From contig NZ_JNIV01000009.1 of NCBI RefSeq assembly GCF_000701405.1, positions 12,912 through 76,911 of the forward strand: a DNA stretch of 64,000 nucleotides. Reading direction: 5' to 3'. A program made the translations under genes and the position numbers. The DNA is from Deinococcus marmoris DSM 12784. Its GTDB lineage: Bacteria; Deinococcota; Deinococci; Deinococcales; Deinococcaceae. The notes beneath the pieces are model-generated. The model had not been told where the DNA came from. It did not search any database and was given only the letters and a program-made list of their open reading frames with translations. Shown here piece by piece: positions 41,951 through 51,382 of the stretch (its first letter is position 1; the number at the start of each line of letters is the position of its first letter).

Positions 41951-44268
41951 TGCCGGGCCTCAGAATCGCCGCGCTGCTGGCCCTATCCGCTGGATTTGCC
42001 GGAGCCACGGACCTCGCCACCCCCGCCGAGAAGATGCGTTCCTCGCTGGCCGAGGCGGGGCTGGAAGTCTCGTTTGACCGGGTTGAGGCAGCGAGGCTGG
42101 TAACTCAGGCCCAGAGCGCGTATGGGACTGTTGAGGGCGAGTGGAAGAAAGCCGATCCCGCCGCCGCCCGCGAAGTCAGCGCCGCTTTACAGAAAGCCGT
42201 CGCTGCCGCGAAAGAGGGGGACGAGATCGCCCTGAACCGTGCCGGGGCCACTGCCTGGACCGCACTTTTACGAGGCGCATACACCGGTCTTGAAAGCAGC
42301 GTCCAGACGGGCAACGCCGACAGCGCCCGCGACTGGCTGGCTGCCCGTGAATTCCGCGTCGCCAGCCCGCTGACCCGCCTGAATGCCGACGCCACCGGGG
42401 CGATTGAGGCTCTGGCTGCCGGAACCCTGAAGCCGGAGGCGGCCCTGAACGCCGTGCGCTCGGACGTGCTGGACGGATATCAGGCGCGAATGAACGACGC
42501 ACTGCGTGAACTGGAAACCTCGCAGGCGCGGGGCTTTCGCACGCTGGCTGCTGGGCAGGCCGCGCTGGCGCAGGGGTATTTCCAGTTGCTTCGGCCTGCC
42601 TACGTGGCCCAGAACGGAGACGCCGCCGCTGCAAAACTGACACAGCAGTTCGCAACGCTTCCCACATCCCTCTCTGGTGTACAGGCCAGCCTCTCCGGTT
42701 TCCGCGCCGCCCCCCTGAGCGAACGTGAAACCCATACACGCGCCGCGCAGGTCACGCGCTTCCTGTCGCTGGTGCCGGTGGAATACGCGCGTGGCGTCAA
42801 GCTGGGCAGCGTCAAGTTGAATGGGGGCCGCGCCGTGGTCACGCAGGAGGTAGAGGTCAACGAGGCCCGCACCTTCCTGGGCGGGGCTGTTTCCGCGCTG
42901 GCCGATATCGCGCCGCTGCTGCCCGATCAGGACGCAGCCCGCAGTTTGAGCGCCGACTTCGCCGCGCTGAATACCAGCCTTTCCGCGCAGGCTATGAAGG
43001 CGCAGCCAAAACCTCCAAGCGAAGTGGAAACGGCGGTCAGCACATTGCTGGGCAGCGTCAAATCCGCCTTCCCCGCCGACTGGCAGAAGGCCGACGCAGG
43101 CGCAGATCTGGATGTGGTTCGCACCCAACTGGACGCCGTGGTGGCCGCTGCCGGGGCAGGCGAATGGGCCGCCGCCGAAACCGCCCGTCTCGACGCCTAC
43201 GCCCTGCTGGAAAGCGGCACCGAGGCGCGAATTGCCGTCTTCAACCCAGAATTGAAAGCGCATCTGGAAAACCTGATGTGGAACGGCACGGCCCCGGCAG
43301 GACTGGCCGCACTCATCAGGAAGCAGGATCCGGCGGGCGAGTTCAAATCCACCCGCGCCGAACTTCAGTCCACCCTGGGGGAGATTGCCAGGATTCTGGG
43401 CACTGAGGTTGCCCCCGCCGCCGTCGCCACCAATGCTGGAATCATCGTGTTCCGCGAGGGGCTGGAAGCGGTGCTGATCCTGGCGGCGCTGATGGGCAGC
43501 CTGCGCCGCGACCCGGTACGCCACCTGCGCCGCCCGATGTGGCTGGGCGCGGCGGCAGCCTTCGGGGCCACCGCCGTGACATGGTTTGTTATGCAGGGCG
43601 CGCTGTCTTTGCTGGGGCGCTACGGCGAGAAGCTGGAAGCGGTGGTCAGTCTGGTTGCCATTGGCGTGCTGCTGCTGATCATGAACTGGTTTTTTCATCA
43701 GGTGTACTGGACGGACCGCATGGCCTCATTCCAGAAGCACAAGCATGAGTTGACCCATTCCTCTTCCGGGGCGGGTGGCGGCGTTCTCCGCGCCCAGTGG
43801 TGGGGGCTGGCCGTGCTGGGCTTCACCAGCATCTACCGCGAGGGTTTCGAGACCACCCTGTTTCTGCAATCGCTGGTGCTTCAGTCGGGCGCAGCTTCGG
43901 TGCTGAGCGGTACGGCAGTGGGGCTGGCGCTGGTGATCGGTGTGGGCGTGGCCGTCTTTAAGTGGCAGGCCAAGCTGCCCATGAAAAAACTGCTGATCTG
44001 GACCGGGGTGCTGATCGCAGCGGTGCTGGCGGTCATGGTGGGCAACACGGTCCATACCATGCAACTGGTGGGCTGGCTGCCCGTGCATCCGCTGCCCCTT
44101 GAGCTGCCCGCCAACCTGGGCCTGTGGCTGGGTCTGCACGCCACCTGGGAAGGTGTGTTGCTCCAAATCGGCTCGGTGGCCGCTGTGATCGGTTCCTTCT
44201 TCGCCGCCGAGGCCCTGAAAACGCGCGAACTGCGCCAGCGGCAGCGCGGAGCCGCCGTTCACAGCTAG
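41947..44268 (+). CDS. efeU: FTR1-family iron permease with long N-terminal domain
   Basis: 773 residues. The C-terminal 280 residues are the seven-helix FTR1/EfeU permease with both REXXE motifs, REGLE at about 502-506 and REGFE at about 630-634, needed for ferric iron passage. The first 480 residues follow a signal peptide (MMPGLRIAALLALSAGFAGA) and are helical and extracytoplasmic, resembling an EfeO-like module, so binding and transport functions are fused. The start is GTG 41947 or ATG 41950, overlapping the EfeO stop. No EfeB peroxidase gene follows. Confidence 0.85.
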   Translation: MMPGLRIAALLALSAGFAGATDLATPAEKMRSSLAEAGLEVSFDRVEAARLVTQAQSAYGTVEGEWKKADPAAAREVSAALQKAVAAAKEGDEIALNRAGATAWTALLRGAYTGLESSVQTGNADSARDWLAAREFRVASPLTRLNADATGAIEALAAGTLKPEAALNAVRSDVLDGYQARMNDALRELETSQARGFRTLAAGQAALAQGYFQLLRPAYVAQNGDAAAAKLTQQFATLPTSLSGVQASLSGFRAAPLSERETHTRAAQVTRFLSLVPVEYARGVKLGSVKLNGGRAVVTQEVEVNEARTFLGGAVSALADIAPLLPDQDAARSLSADFAALNTSLSAQAMKAQPKPPSEVETAVSTLLGSVKSAFPADWQKADAGADLDVVRTQLDAVVAAAGAGEWAAAETARLDAYALLESGTEARIAVFNPELKAHLENLMWNGTAPAGLAALIRKQDPAGEFKSTRAELQSTLGEIARILGTEVAPAAVATNAGIIVFREGLEAVLILAALMGSLRRDPVRHLRRPMWLGAAAAFGATAVTWFVMQGALSLLGRYGEKLEAVVSLVAIGVLLLIMNWFFHQVYWTDRMASFQKHKHELTHSSSGAGGGVLRAQWWGLAVLGFTSIYREGFETTLFLQSLVLQSGAASVLSGTAVGLALVIGVGVAVFKWQAKLPMKKLLIWTGVLIAAVLAVMVGNTVHTMQLVGWLPVHPLPLELPANLGLWLGLHATWEGVLLQIGSVAAVIGSFFAAEALKTRELRQRQRGAAVHS

Positions 44269-44291
44269 GCGCAGGCTTTTTCCAGAAAAGT

Positions 44292-44320
44292 CCAGGAGAA
44301 ATCGATCTTCCTGGCTTTTT
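44292..44320 (+). terminator. Terminator after FTR1 gene
   Basis: CCAGGA (44292-44297) pairs with TCCTGG (44309-44314), then CTTTTT. Confidence 0.7.
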
Positions 44321-44496
44321 CTGTTCTTGATCGGACTGTCATCAAAGAAGAGTGCCATGACGCTAAAGCCGCCCGCCAACGCCTTTTTCCGCTTCCCTGT
44401 CATATCCGACTAAACCACTCTGTTTGATCTCTCTGCTCTGTTTACATGACGCAGCAGCATACTGAAGAAATGCGGTCTGTCTCTTAAAGTATGGGC

Positions 44497-44682
44497 ATGA
44501 ATGAAAACACCTCCGCCAGCACCACCGTCAGCCGTTGCGACGCCACCTCCTGCCGCTTCAACAGCGATCAGAACTGCACCGCCGGGCAGATCGAGATCAG
44601 CATGAGCGCAGGCTCGGCCCAGTGCCTGACGTTCAGCCCCAGCGCCGATGCCCAGGGCAAGCAGCCCAGCGCCCAGCAGTAA
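44497..44682 (+). CDS. DUF1540 protein (61 aa)
   Basis: A Cys-rich small protein: SRCDATSCRFNSDQNCTAGQIEI then GSAQCLTFSP, matching the DUF1540 pattern CxxxxCxYN...CxAxxIxI...CxTF. It carries four conserved cysteines and a probable metal site. Function unknown. The ATG at 44497 is preferred over 44491 because a TAAAGT -10 box (44485-44490) ends 6 nt before it. A terminator follows. Confidence 0.8.
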   Translation: MNENTSASTTVSRCDATSCRFNSDQNCTAGQIEISMSAGSAQCLTFSPSADAQGKQPSAQQ

Positions 44683-44699
44683 ACCAACGTACTGACCCA

Positions 44700-44730
44700 G
44701 CAGAGGCTCCCCGTGGGAGCTTCTGCTTTT
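44700..44730 (+). terminator. Terminator after DUF1540 gene
   Basis: GCAGAGGCTCCC and GGGAGCTTCTGC pair with a single internal mismatch and a 3-nt loop, followed by TTTT. Confidence 0.8.
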
Positions 44731-44794
44731 GCCTGTCCATCCCTTTTCACCCACGTCCATCTGTGCTTTAATCCTGACCAGAGGACTCGGAATT

Positions 44795-45307
44795 ATGCCC
44801 AGACTTACTCCATTTCCCGCCCCCACCGCCCTTCCCGATCTGCACGGCACGGCCACACTGGCCGCCGCCGAGGCGGTGTTGGCGCAGTTGTCGGGCCGCG
44901 CCCCGCTGCGGATCGACTCGGTTTCGGTGACGGATGGCCCGCTGGTGCGCTACGCCCTGGCCCCTGACCTGGACGCCATGCGCGCCAACCGGGCACTCAT
45001 GGAGGACGTGGTGATCGCCGCGCTGGCCGCACCTGTAGCCGCCAGGATGCTGGATCTCCGGCAAATCGCCGGGGGCCGCGACGCCCGCGCCCTGCTGGAC
45101 GCCGCTCTGACCGAACCGGAGGAGCGCGAGGTGCTGGACGCTTATCTGCTGGTCCTGACCGTCCGGACCCGCGCCCTGCTGCGCCGCGCCTGGGCCGAGA
45201 TCGGTGTGGTGGCCGCGGGCCTGCGCGAACACGGCACGCTGGACGCACAGGATGTCCGGCACCGCATGGCCTGCGCCCAGGGCATCCGGGGCACGCTGTT
45301 GAACTGA
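44795..45307 (+). CDS. Hypothetical helical protein (170 aa)
   Basis: Starts MPRLTPFPAPTALPDLHGTATLAAAEAVLAQLSG with an AGAGGA ribosome-binding site. The body is Ala/Leu/Arg-rich and helical (RALMEDVVIAALAAPVAARMLDLRQIAGG, then VLDAYLLVLTVRTRALLRRAWAEIGVVAAGLREHG). No catalytic motif or membrane span. An in-frame start 22 codons earlier exists but overlaps the preceding terminator. Function unknown. Confidence 0.6.
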   Translation: MPRLTPFPAPTALPDLHGTATLAAAEAVLAQLSGRAPLRIDSVSVTDGPLVRYALAPDLDAMRANRALMEDVVIAALAAPVAARMLDLRQIAGGRDARALLDAALTEPEEREVLDAYLLVLTVRTRALLRRAWAEIGVVAAGLREHGTLDAQDVRHRMACAQGIRGTLLN

Positions 45308-45320
45308 AGTGAAAACAGAA

Positions 45321-45356
45321 GAAGACGTTGCACCTTGACCCGGCTGCAACGCCTTC
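45321..45356. terminator. Bidirectional terminator between hypothetical gene and gnd
   Basis: GAAGACGTTGCA (45321-45332) pairs with TGCAACGCCTTC (45345-45356) with one mismatch. The minus-strand side is followed by TTCTGTTTT, the plus side by a weaker TTGCTGTTCTT. Confidence 0.65.
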
Positions 45357-45378
45357 TTGCTGTTCTTGCTGAAATCAA

Positions 45379-46953
45379 TCAGGCGTTATAGGTGCTGCTG
45401 GACGTGCTGCCGCCGCGCCCGGTCCAGTTGGTGTGGAAGAACTCGCCGCGCGGTTTGTCCACCCGCTCATAGGTGTGCGCGCCAAAATAGTCGCGCTGGG
45501 CCTGCAAGATGTTGGCGCTGAGGCGAGGGTTACGGTAGCCGTCGTAGTACGCCAGGGCGCTGGAAAAGGCCGGAGTCCAGACCCCACGCAACGCCGCCGC
45601 CGCCACCACCTGCCGCCACGCGGTCTGGGAAGTGCTGATGGCCTCGGTGAAGTAGGGGTTGAGGAGCAGATTGGGCAGTTCGCTACTGCCGTCGAAGGCC
45701 GCCTTGATCTTGTCCAGAAACGCCGCGCGGATGATGCAGCCGCCGCGCCACATCTGGGCGATGCTGCCAAAATCCAGCTTCCAGCCGTACTCCGCCGCCG
45801 CCAGTTCCATCATCTGAAAGCCCTGGGCATACGAGCAGATCTTGGAGGCGTACAGCGCCTGACGCACCTGTTCCACGAAGGCAGCCTGACCGGGTTTCTC
45901 GCCCGCGTCCTCGGGGCCGCGCAGCACTTTGCTGGCCGCCACACGCTGGTCTTTCAGGGAGCTGAGAATGCGGGCAAACACCGCTTCGGCAATGGTGTTG
46001 GCGGGCGCGCCCACATCCAGCGCCGTCACGGAGGTCCACTTGCCCGTGCCCTTCTGGCCTGCGGTGTCCAGAATCACGTCCACCATCGGCTGCCCGGTGT
46101 CGCCACACGTCTTCTTCAGGATTTCGGCGGTAATTTCGATCAGGTAGCTGTCCAGCTCTCCCCTGTTCCAATCCTCGAAGATCGCGCCGATCTCGGGGGC
46201 AGACAGGCCCAGCACGCCGCTCAAGAGGCTATACGCCTCGGCGATCATCTGCATATCGGCGTATTCGATGCCGTTGTGGACCATCTTGACGAAGTGGCCC
46301 GCGCCGCCGTCCCCCACCCAGTCGCAGCACGGCTGACCATTCACCTGCGCGGCAATGCCCTGGAAAATAGGCTTCAGGGCGGGCCAGGCCGCAGAACTGC
46401 CTCCCGGCATGATGCTGGGGCCGGTCAGCGCCCCTTCCTCTCCGCCGGACACGCCCGCACCGACAAACAGAATGCCCTGTTCGGCCAGCGCCTTTTCACG
46501 CCGCACCGTGTCGGGAAAATGGGTGTTGCCGCCGTCGATGATGATGTCGCCCCTGTCCAGCAGCGGAGAGAGCATGTCGATAAAGGCGTCCACGGCTGGC
46601 CCGGCCTTGACCATCAGCATAATCTTGCGCGGGGGTTTCAGCAGGCTGACGAAGGTGGGCAGATCGTCCGCGCCCAGGATGCTCAGTCCCCTGGCGCGCC
46701 CGGCCACGAAGTCGTCCACCTTGCTGGTGGTGCGGTTGAAGGCCGCCACCGTGTACCCCCTGGACGCCATGTTCAGGATCAGGTTCTCGCCCATCACGGC
46801 CAGCCCGATCACGCCGATGTCGGCGGCGGCCTCGGTCACGGGCGACACGATCAGTTGCTGCGTCGCTCCCGTCGCCACGGCCTCCGAGCGCACGGTTTCG
46901 GCCTGGGTCTCTGCGGCAGTGGCGGTCAATTTGGCGGTCTCGGCTTCGGTCAT
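45379..46953 (-). CDS. gnd: 6-phosphogluconate dehydrogenase (decarboxylating)
   Basis: 524 residues. It oxidises 6-phosphogluconate to ribulose-5-phosphate, giving NADPH. Rossmann motif [22 protein letters not shown], substrate region [17 protein letters not shown], catalytic [20 protein letters not shown] and the C-terminal [18 protein letters not shown] are intact. It carries a 44-residue Ala/Thr/Glu-rich N-terminal lead absent from usual enzymes; the ATG at 46953 has AAGGAG in place, so the lead is real. An NADPH source of this kind fits oxidative-stress physiology. Confidence 0.95.
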   Translation of the reverse strand: MTEAETAKLTATAAETQAETVRSEAVATGATQQLIVSPVTEAAADIGVIGLAVMGENLILNMASRGYTVAAFNRTTSKVDDFVAGRARGLSILGADDLPTFVSLLKPPRKIMLMVKAGPAVDAFIDMLSPLLDRGDIIIDGGNTHFPDTVRREKALAEQGILFVGAGVSGGEEGALTGPSIMPGGSSAAWPALKPIFQGIAAQVNGQPCCDWVGDGGAGHFVKMVHNGIEYADMQMIAEAYSLLSGVLGLSAPEIGAIFEDWNRGELDSYLIEITAEILKKTCGDTGQPMVDVILDTAGQKGTGKWTSVTALDVGAPANTIAEAVFARILSSLKDQRVAASKVLRGPEDAGEKPGQAAFVEQVRQALYASKICSYAQGFQMMELAAAEYGWKLDFGSIAQMWRGGCIIRAAFLDKIKAAFDGSSELPNLLLNPYFTEAISTSQTAWRQVVAAAALRGVWTPAFSSALAYYDGYRNPRLSANILQAQRDYFGAHTYERVDKPRGEFFHTNWTGRGGSTSSSTYNA

Positions 46954-47022
46954 GAAAACTCCTTCGGGATGGGGTGAGGGTGAGGACGGGTTCGGAAGTC
47001 AGCATAGACACAAAAGGAGAAA

Positions 47023-47050
47023 GGAGGCAGGGCCGCCATAGCCCGCCTCC
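47023..47050 (-). terminator. Terminator of the MarR-MFS operon
   Basis: On the minus strand GGAGGCGGGC pairs with GCCC(T)GCCTCC with one bulged base, then TTTCTCCTTTT. It lies 24 bp after the MFS stop. Confidence 0.7.
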
Positions 47051-47073
47051 CTTCTTTTCTTTGGGCTGTGCGC

Positions 47074-49014
47074 CTAGCCGTCCAGCGAGGCCAGTCCGCT
47101 TTCAGGCTTCTTGCCGCCCTGGCCCTCGCCCCTGGTGGGCATCTTGAGGTTGGGCATGGGCAGCACGGCCAGCAGCGCCAGCAGCGCGATAAAGATGCTG
47201 ATCAGGTAGATGCGGCTGATGGTGTTGGCAAACCCGACCTTGACCGCCCGGCTGGACAGGTCGTAGACCTTGCGGGCATCTGAGAGCGCGGTGGCCTGAC
47301 TGCTGTCCAGTTGCGACTTGATGCGGGCCAGCACTCCGGCGCGGCCCTGCTCGGTCTGGAGGGCGGCGGGGGGAATATTGCCCAGCCCACTACGCAGACC
47401 CTCGGGCAGGGACTGGTCCCCGATCAGCGCACTCAGGTTGCCGCTCTGGACTGCCGTTTCCACGCTGCCGAAACTTTTGGCAAAGCCCGCCGTGATCCCG
47501 GCCTGAATGCTGTCGAAGGTGGGGGCCGCCTGCTGCGGCGAACCTTCACCGGCCCCAGCGCTGCTGGACTTCTCGGCGCGCACGGCCTGGGCCTCAAGCT
47601 GGGCGGCAATGGCGGGCGGCTGACCCGCCTCGGCGGCGCGGAGTTGCGTGGGCAACTGGCTGGCCAGCGAACTGGTCAACACCGCGCCGAAGATGGCGGT
47701 GCCGATGGTGCTGCCCATCTGCTGAAAGAACTGCCCGGCACTGGTGGCCACGCCGATTTCCCAGCGCTGCACCGCGTTCTGGATGGCCAGGTTAAACAGC
47801 GGCAGCGCGGGGCCGATGCCCAGGCCCAGCACGATCATGTACACGATGACGGTGCCGTAAGCGGTGTCGGCGCTCAGGGTGGACAGCAGGAAGAAGCCGC
47901 CCATCATGAACACCAGACCAATCATGATCAGCGGCTTGTAGTACCCCAGGCGCGAGGCGAGCTGCCCGCTCATCACTGCGCCGAAGATCAGGCCCATCGT
48001 CAGGGGAATGGTGGCGGTGCCTGCTGCCGTGGCACTGACGCCCTGCACGTTGACCAGATACAGGCTCAGGAACAGGATTGCGCCCAGGAAGGCCGCGCCG
48101 ATAAAGAAGCGGGCCAGCACACCCCAGGCAAAGGTGGGATTCTTGAACAGACTCAGGGGCAGGATGGGGCTTTCGTGACGCGATTCCACGAACAGGAAGG
48201 CGATCAGCGAGGCAATGGCCCCCGCGAACAGCGCCAGCACCGTGGGGTGCGTCCAGCCGTACTGGGCTTCCGCGCCAAAAGTCAGCGCCAGCAGCAGCGG
48301 CACCGAGAACGTGATCACCAGAATTGCACCCAGGTAGTCGATCTTGGGTTTCAGACCACTGGCAAGGCGCGGCATCTTGGCGAAGATGAACGCCATGGCG
48401 ATCAGGCCGATGGGCAGGTTGACGTAAAAGACCCAGCGCCATGACACGTTGTCGGTCAGGAAGCCGCCCAGGAGCGGCCCGATCACGCTTGAAATTCCGA
48501 ACACTGCGCCGAACAGACCCTGGTACTTGCCGCGTTCGGCGGGGGCAAAGATGTCGGCCACGATGGCGAACGCCACCGAGGTCAATGCCGCCGCGCCGAA
48601 GCCCTGCAACCCCCGGAAAATCACGAGCTGCATCATGCCGCCGCCGCCAAAGTTGCCGAACCACGGCTCCCCGGCCATGCCGCACAGCGCCGAGCCGATC
48701 AGAAAAACCACGATGCCGAACAGCAAAATGGGCTTGCGTCCGTAGATGTCCGAGAGTTTGCCGTAGATGGGCACCATCGCCGTGCTGGCCAGCAGGTAGG
48801 CGGTGGTCACCCAGGCATACAGGTTCAGGCCGTTGAGTTCTTCCACGATACGCGGCAGGGAGGTGGCCACGATGGTCTGGTCCAGCGCCGCCAGAAACAG
48901 GCCCAGCAGTGTGCCGATCAGGATCAGAATTTTGGTCCCGTGTGGCAGAACTTCGGCGTAATTGATGCGGTCTTCGGGGCGGGGGCCGCCTGCGGGGGGT
49001 ACAGCTTGGGTCAT
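47074..49014 (-). CDS. MDR-family MFS transporter (DHA2, 14 TM)
   Basis: 646 residues. [22 protein letters not shown] is the DHA2 motif D1 in helix 1, [14 protein letters not shown] is motif A, and [16 protein letters not shown] is motif C of drug/proton antiporters (EmrB/QacA type). About 150 residues near the C-terminus ([26 protein letters not shown] onwards) form an extracytoplasmic loop before the last helix, larger than usual. It overlaps the MarR gene by ATGA, so the pump is directly coupled to its regulator. Confidence 0.9.
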   Translation of the reverse strand: MTQAVPPAGGPRPEDRINYAEVLPHGTKILILIGTLLGLFLAALDQTIVATSLPRIVEELNGLNLYAWVTTAYLLASTAMVPIYGKLSDIYGRKPILLFGIVVFLIGSALCGMAGEPWFGNFGGGGMMQLVIFRGLQGFGAAALTSVAFAIVADIFAPAERGKYQGLFGAVFGISSVIGPLLGGFLTDNVSWRWVFYVNLPIGLIAMAFIFAKMPRLASGLKPKIDYLGAILVITFSVPLLLALTFGAEAQYGWTHPTVLALFAGAIASLIAFLFVESRHESPILPLSLFKNPTFAWGVLARFFIGAAFLGAILFLSLYLVNVQGVSATAAGTATIPLTMGLIFGAVMSGQLASRLGYYKPLIMIGLVFMMGGFFLLSTLSADTAYGTVIVYMIVLGLGIGPALPLFNLAIQNAVQRWEIGVATSAGQFFQQMGSTIGTAIFGAVLTSSLASQLPTQLRAAEAGQPPAIAAQLEAQAVRAEKSSSAGAGEGSPQQAAPTFDSIQAGITAGFAKSFGSVETAVQSGNLSALIGDQSLPEGLRSGLGNIPPAALQTEQGRAGVLARIKSQLDSSQATALSDARKVYDLSSRAVKVGFANTISRIYLISIFIALLALLAVLPMPNLKMPTRGEGQGGKKPESGLASLDG

Positions 49015-49532
49015 AGTGGTTCCTTGGGAAGAGGGGAAGGTGGGACGGGGGGGCGAATCTCGTGGAGCAGGGCGTTGATGGCGGCCTCGGCGCGCCCCAG
49101 CGTTTCAGGCTGCGCGCGCTGGAACAGTTCGCTGTACGCGCCGATCATGGTCTTTTCCTTGACGCTCAGAAATTGCTGGCCCTTCTCGCTCAGGGCCAGC
49201 AGCTTCTCGCGGCGGTCCTGTGGGTTCTCGCGCCGTTCCATCAGGTTGCGGCGCACCAGTTCCTGAATCAGTTGGCTGGTGGCGGGCAGGCTGACCCCCA
49301 GGTGTTCGGCCAGCGCCGTCACGCTGATCGGGGCGAAGGCGCGGACTTTATACAGCGCCGTCATCTGCGTGAAGCTCACGTCCTCGCCCTGCAAGTCGCT
49401 TTGCAGACTGCCCATCATGCGGTCCGAAACCAGCCGGTGAAGCTGGCGCATACAGGCGGTCAGGCGCTCGGCAGGACCGGAGATATCGTCTGGGGAGGCG
49501 TTGGGGGGCTGGGGAGGGTCGAGGCAGCTCAA
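49011..49532 (-). CDS. MarR-family transcriptional regulator
   Basis: About 173 residues from the TTG at 49532. The winged helix reads [64 protein letters not shown], with the DxR wing typical of MarR. The frame is open to a GTG at 49595, but a promoter-like TTAAGC and a palindrome lie between 49547 and 49579, so the longer start would put the operator inside the gene. It probably represses the downstream efflux pump and possibly wrbA, whose promoter carries the same motif. No cysteine is placed for redox sensing other than two near the N-terminus. Confidence 0.85.
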   Translation of the reverse strand: MSCLDPPQPPNASPDDISGPAERLTACMRQLHRLVSDRMMGSLQSDLQGEDVSFTQMTALYKVRAFAPISVTALAEHLGVSLPATSQLIQELVRRNLMERRENPQDRREKLLALSEKGQQFLSVKEKTMIGAYSELFQRAQPETLGRAEAAINALLHEIRPPVPPSPLPKEPL

Positions 49533-49560
49533 GGATTCACCATCATGCTTAAGAGGATGA

Positions 49561-49579
49561 AACCATTTTGAAAATGCAA
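49561..49579 (-). promoter_or_regulatory. Candidate MarR operator at marR-MFS
   Basis: AACCATTTTGAAAATGCAA contains the palindrome CATTTT-G-AAAATG. It matches AACTATTTTGGAAATTGCA at the wrbA promoter (49828-49846). Confidence 0.55.
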
Positions 49580-49824
49580 TTGTTGCTTCGCCCACATGAT
49601 GAACGGGGGTGAGCTAAGCAGTCTGGCTTAGCTGGTGGAAACATCCCTACGAGGTCTGCGCCACCCTCCTCCCGATCAGTGCGCGAGAAAGTGACCAACC
49701 CCGCTCCTGCTGGCGCGTCTGCCGAGGCCAAAGCTGACACCGGCGTAGCAGGGACGCTCAAAGGCACACGGGAGGGAACGATGAACACTGTCTGAACAGG
49801 CGCATCTGCTCAATCGACTTAATG

Positions 49825-49853
49825 TTGAACTATTTTGGAAATTGCAGTAAGCT
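49825..49853 (+). promoter_or_regulatory. wrbA promoter with MarR-like operator in spacer
   Basis: -35 TTGAAC (49825-49830), 17-nt spacer, -10 TAAGCT (49848-49853), 6 nt before the ATG. The spacer contains ACTATTTTGGAAATTGCA, alignable with the motif at 49561, so the same regulator could block RNA polymerase here. Confidence 0.6.
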
Positions 49854-49859
49854 CACAGC

Positions 49860-50480
49860 ATGACTACCCCAGGCGGAACAGAATCCAAAGCGGTCAAGCT
49901 GGCCATCATCTATTACTCCACCTACGGCACCAACCATGCAATGGCGAACGAGGCCGCCGGGGCTGCCCGCGCCGCCGGAGCCGAGGTCCGCGTGCTGAAG
50001 GTTCAGGAAACCGCCCCGCAATCGGTCATCGACACCCAGGACGCCTGGAAGGCCCAGCAGGAGCGCAGCGCCGACGTGGCAGTCGCCTCCCCCGACGATC
50101 TGGAGTGGGCCAACGCCATCCTGATCAGCTCGCCCACCCGCTTCGGCGGGGCGGCCAGCCAGATCCGCGCCTTTATCGACACGCTGGGCGGGTTGTGGGG
50201 AACGGGCAAGCTGGCCGACAAGACCTTCAGCGCCATGACCAGCGCCCAGAACCCCAACGGCGGCCAGGAAACCACTTTGCAGACGCTGTACATCACGGCC
50301 ATGCACTGGGGCGCGATTCTGGTGCCGCCCGGCTACACCGATCCGGTGATCTTCGCCTCCGGCGGCAACCCCTACGGCGCAAGTGTATCGGCCACAGGCG
50401 AGGGCCTGAACAACGCCGACAAGGCCAGCATCCGCCATCAGGCGCGGCGGCAGGTAGAGGTCACGGCGAAGCTGCAATAG
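49860..50480 (+). CDS. wrbA: NAD(P)H:quinone oxidoreductase, WrbA type
   Basis: 206 residues, flavodoxin-like fold. [39 protein letters not shown] gives the FMN phosphate loop, then [25 protein letters not shown] and the WrbA-specific [26 protein letters not shown] and GGNPYGASV. WrbA reduces quinones by two electrons, avoiding semiquinone radicals. It is leaderless, with the MarR-like operator in its promoter, and probably belongs to one quinone or toxicant response with the adjacent efflux pump. Confidence 0.92.
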   Translation: MTTPGGTESKAVKLAIIYYSTYGTNHAMANEAAGAARAAGAEVRVLKVQETAPQSVIDTQDAWKAQQERSADVAVASPDDLEWANAILISSPTRFGGAASQIRAFIDTLGGLWGTGKLADKTFSAMTSAQNPNGGQETTLQTLYITAMHWGAILVPPGYTDPVIFASGGNPYGASVSATGEGLNNADKASIRHQARRQVEVTAKLQ

Positions 50481-50515
50481 CGCCAGACCACAGGCAAATT
50501 ACGGTTTGCGGAGAC

Positions 50516-50563
50516 TTGAACTCCTGCCAGCGCGGTTTAGACCCGAAGCTGGCAGGAGTTCAA
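50516..50563. repeat. 16-bp perfect inverted repeat after wrbA
   Basis: TTGAACTCCTGCCAGC (50516-50531) and GCTGGCAGGAGTTCAA (50548-50563) pair fully around a 16-nt loop. There is no T-run. Such a strong hairpin could protect the wrbA mRNA 3' end or act as a poor terminator before cobS. Confidence 0.6.
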
Positions 50564-50593
50564 TGCTGCACCGATAACCACAGGCAGAAGCGC

Positions 50594-50599
50594 TAGCCT
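50594..50599 (+). promoter_or_regulatory. -10 box before cobS leader peptide
   Basis: TAGCCT, 7 nt before an ATG at 50607. It drives a leaderless start of the short ORF at 50607-50651 and then cobS. Confidence 0.5.
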
Positions 50600-50606
50600 G
50601 ACCGCC

Positions 50607-50651
50607 ATGCAACCCGGTTTTCCACGCGGAATGGGGCGGTGGGCGGGGTGA
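50607..50651 (+). CDS. Possible 14-aa leader peptide of cobS
   Basis: ATG at 50607 placed 7 nt after a TAGCCT box, reading [14 protein letters not shown] and stopping at TGA 50649-50651. The stop overlaps the GTG at 50648 (GTGA), so ribosomes finishing the peptide could restart on cobS. The alternative is that this ATG is spurious and cobS starts on its own. No known attenuator peptide matches. Confidence 0.35.
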   Translation: MQPGFPRGMGRWAG

Positions 50652-51382
50652 GAAAGCGGGGTTTCTCGTCCCAGTTGCAAGCCGCCCATCTGGCCCTGAC
50701 ATTTCTGACCACCCTGCCGCTGCCGCACATCAAAGAAGTGCGGGACGGCGACTTTGCGCGGGCCAGCGCGTATTACCCGCTGGCGGGCTACGCGGTGGGC
50801 GGGCTGGTCTCGCTGCTGCTGTGGCTGGGGCAGCCCCTGCCCGGCGGCGTGGTGGCCGCGCTGGCGGTGGGCGCGTGGCTGGCGATCACCGGGATGCTGC
50901 ACTTCGACGGTCTGGTGGACAGCGCTGACGCCCTGTTCGCAGTCAAAACTCCGGCCCAGCGCCTGGAAATTCTGCGTGACCTGCATGTGGGGGCCTTCGG
51001 GCTGGCGACTGGCGTGCTGGCCCTGCTGACGCTGTGGAGCCTGCTGGCTGCGCCAATTCCGTGGTACGCGCCATTGGTTGCCGCCGTCTCCGCACGCACT
51101 TTGCTACTGCTGCCCATGAACCTGTATCCGGCGGCCCGCGCCGAATCCCTGGGCGCACGCTCGCGCGAGGGGCGCTGGGGCGTGGCGCTGCTGCTGGCCG
51201 CGCCCACACTGCTGTTTCCGGGAGCGTGGATCGCGTGGCTGGCGGCGCTGGCGGCCTGCCTGGGGGTGGCGTCCTTCAGCGCGCGGCGGCTGGGCGGCGG
51301 CCTCAGCGGGGACATCTACGGCATGATCGTGGTCACGGCGGAACTGGCCGCGCTGTGTGCGTTTGCCTGGGGCCGAGGGTGA
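50648..51382 (+). CDS. cobS: Adenosylcobinamide-GDP ribazoletransferase
   Basis: About 244 residues. It joins adenosylcobinamide-GDP and alpha-ribazole to give cobalamin, in the membrane. FLTTLPLP near the start, [28 protein letters not shown] with the conserved HFDGLxDxxDxL motif and RSREGRWG are family features; about five hydrophobic segments follow. GTG 50648 is coupled to the leader peptide, but GTG 50639 is an equal candidate. It overlaps cobC by GTGA. Confidence 0.9.
   Translation: MRKRGFSSQLQAAHLALTFLTTLPLPHIKEVRDGDFARASAYYPLAGYAVGGLVSLLLWLGQPLPGGVVAALAVGAWLAITGMLHFDGLVDSADALFAVKTPAQRLEILRDLHVGAFGLATGVLALLTLWSLLAAPIPWYAPLVAAVSARTLLLLPMNLYPAARAESLGARSREGRWGVALLLAAPTLLFPGAWIAWLAALAACLGVASFSARRLGGGLSGDIYGMIVVTAELAALCAFAWGRG

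Noticed and set aside
45433..46977. Long plus-strand frame opposite gnd
   Set aside because: His/Gln/Gly-rich antisense shadow; gnd has complete catalytic motifs and a ribosome-binding site.
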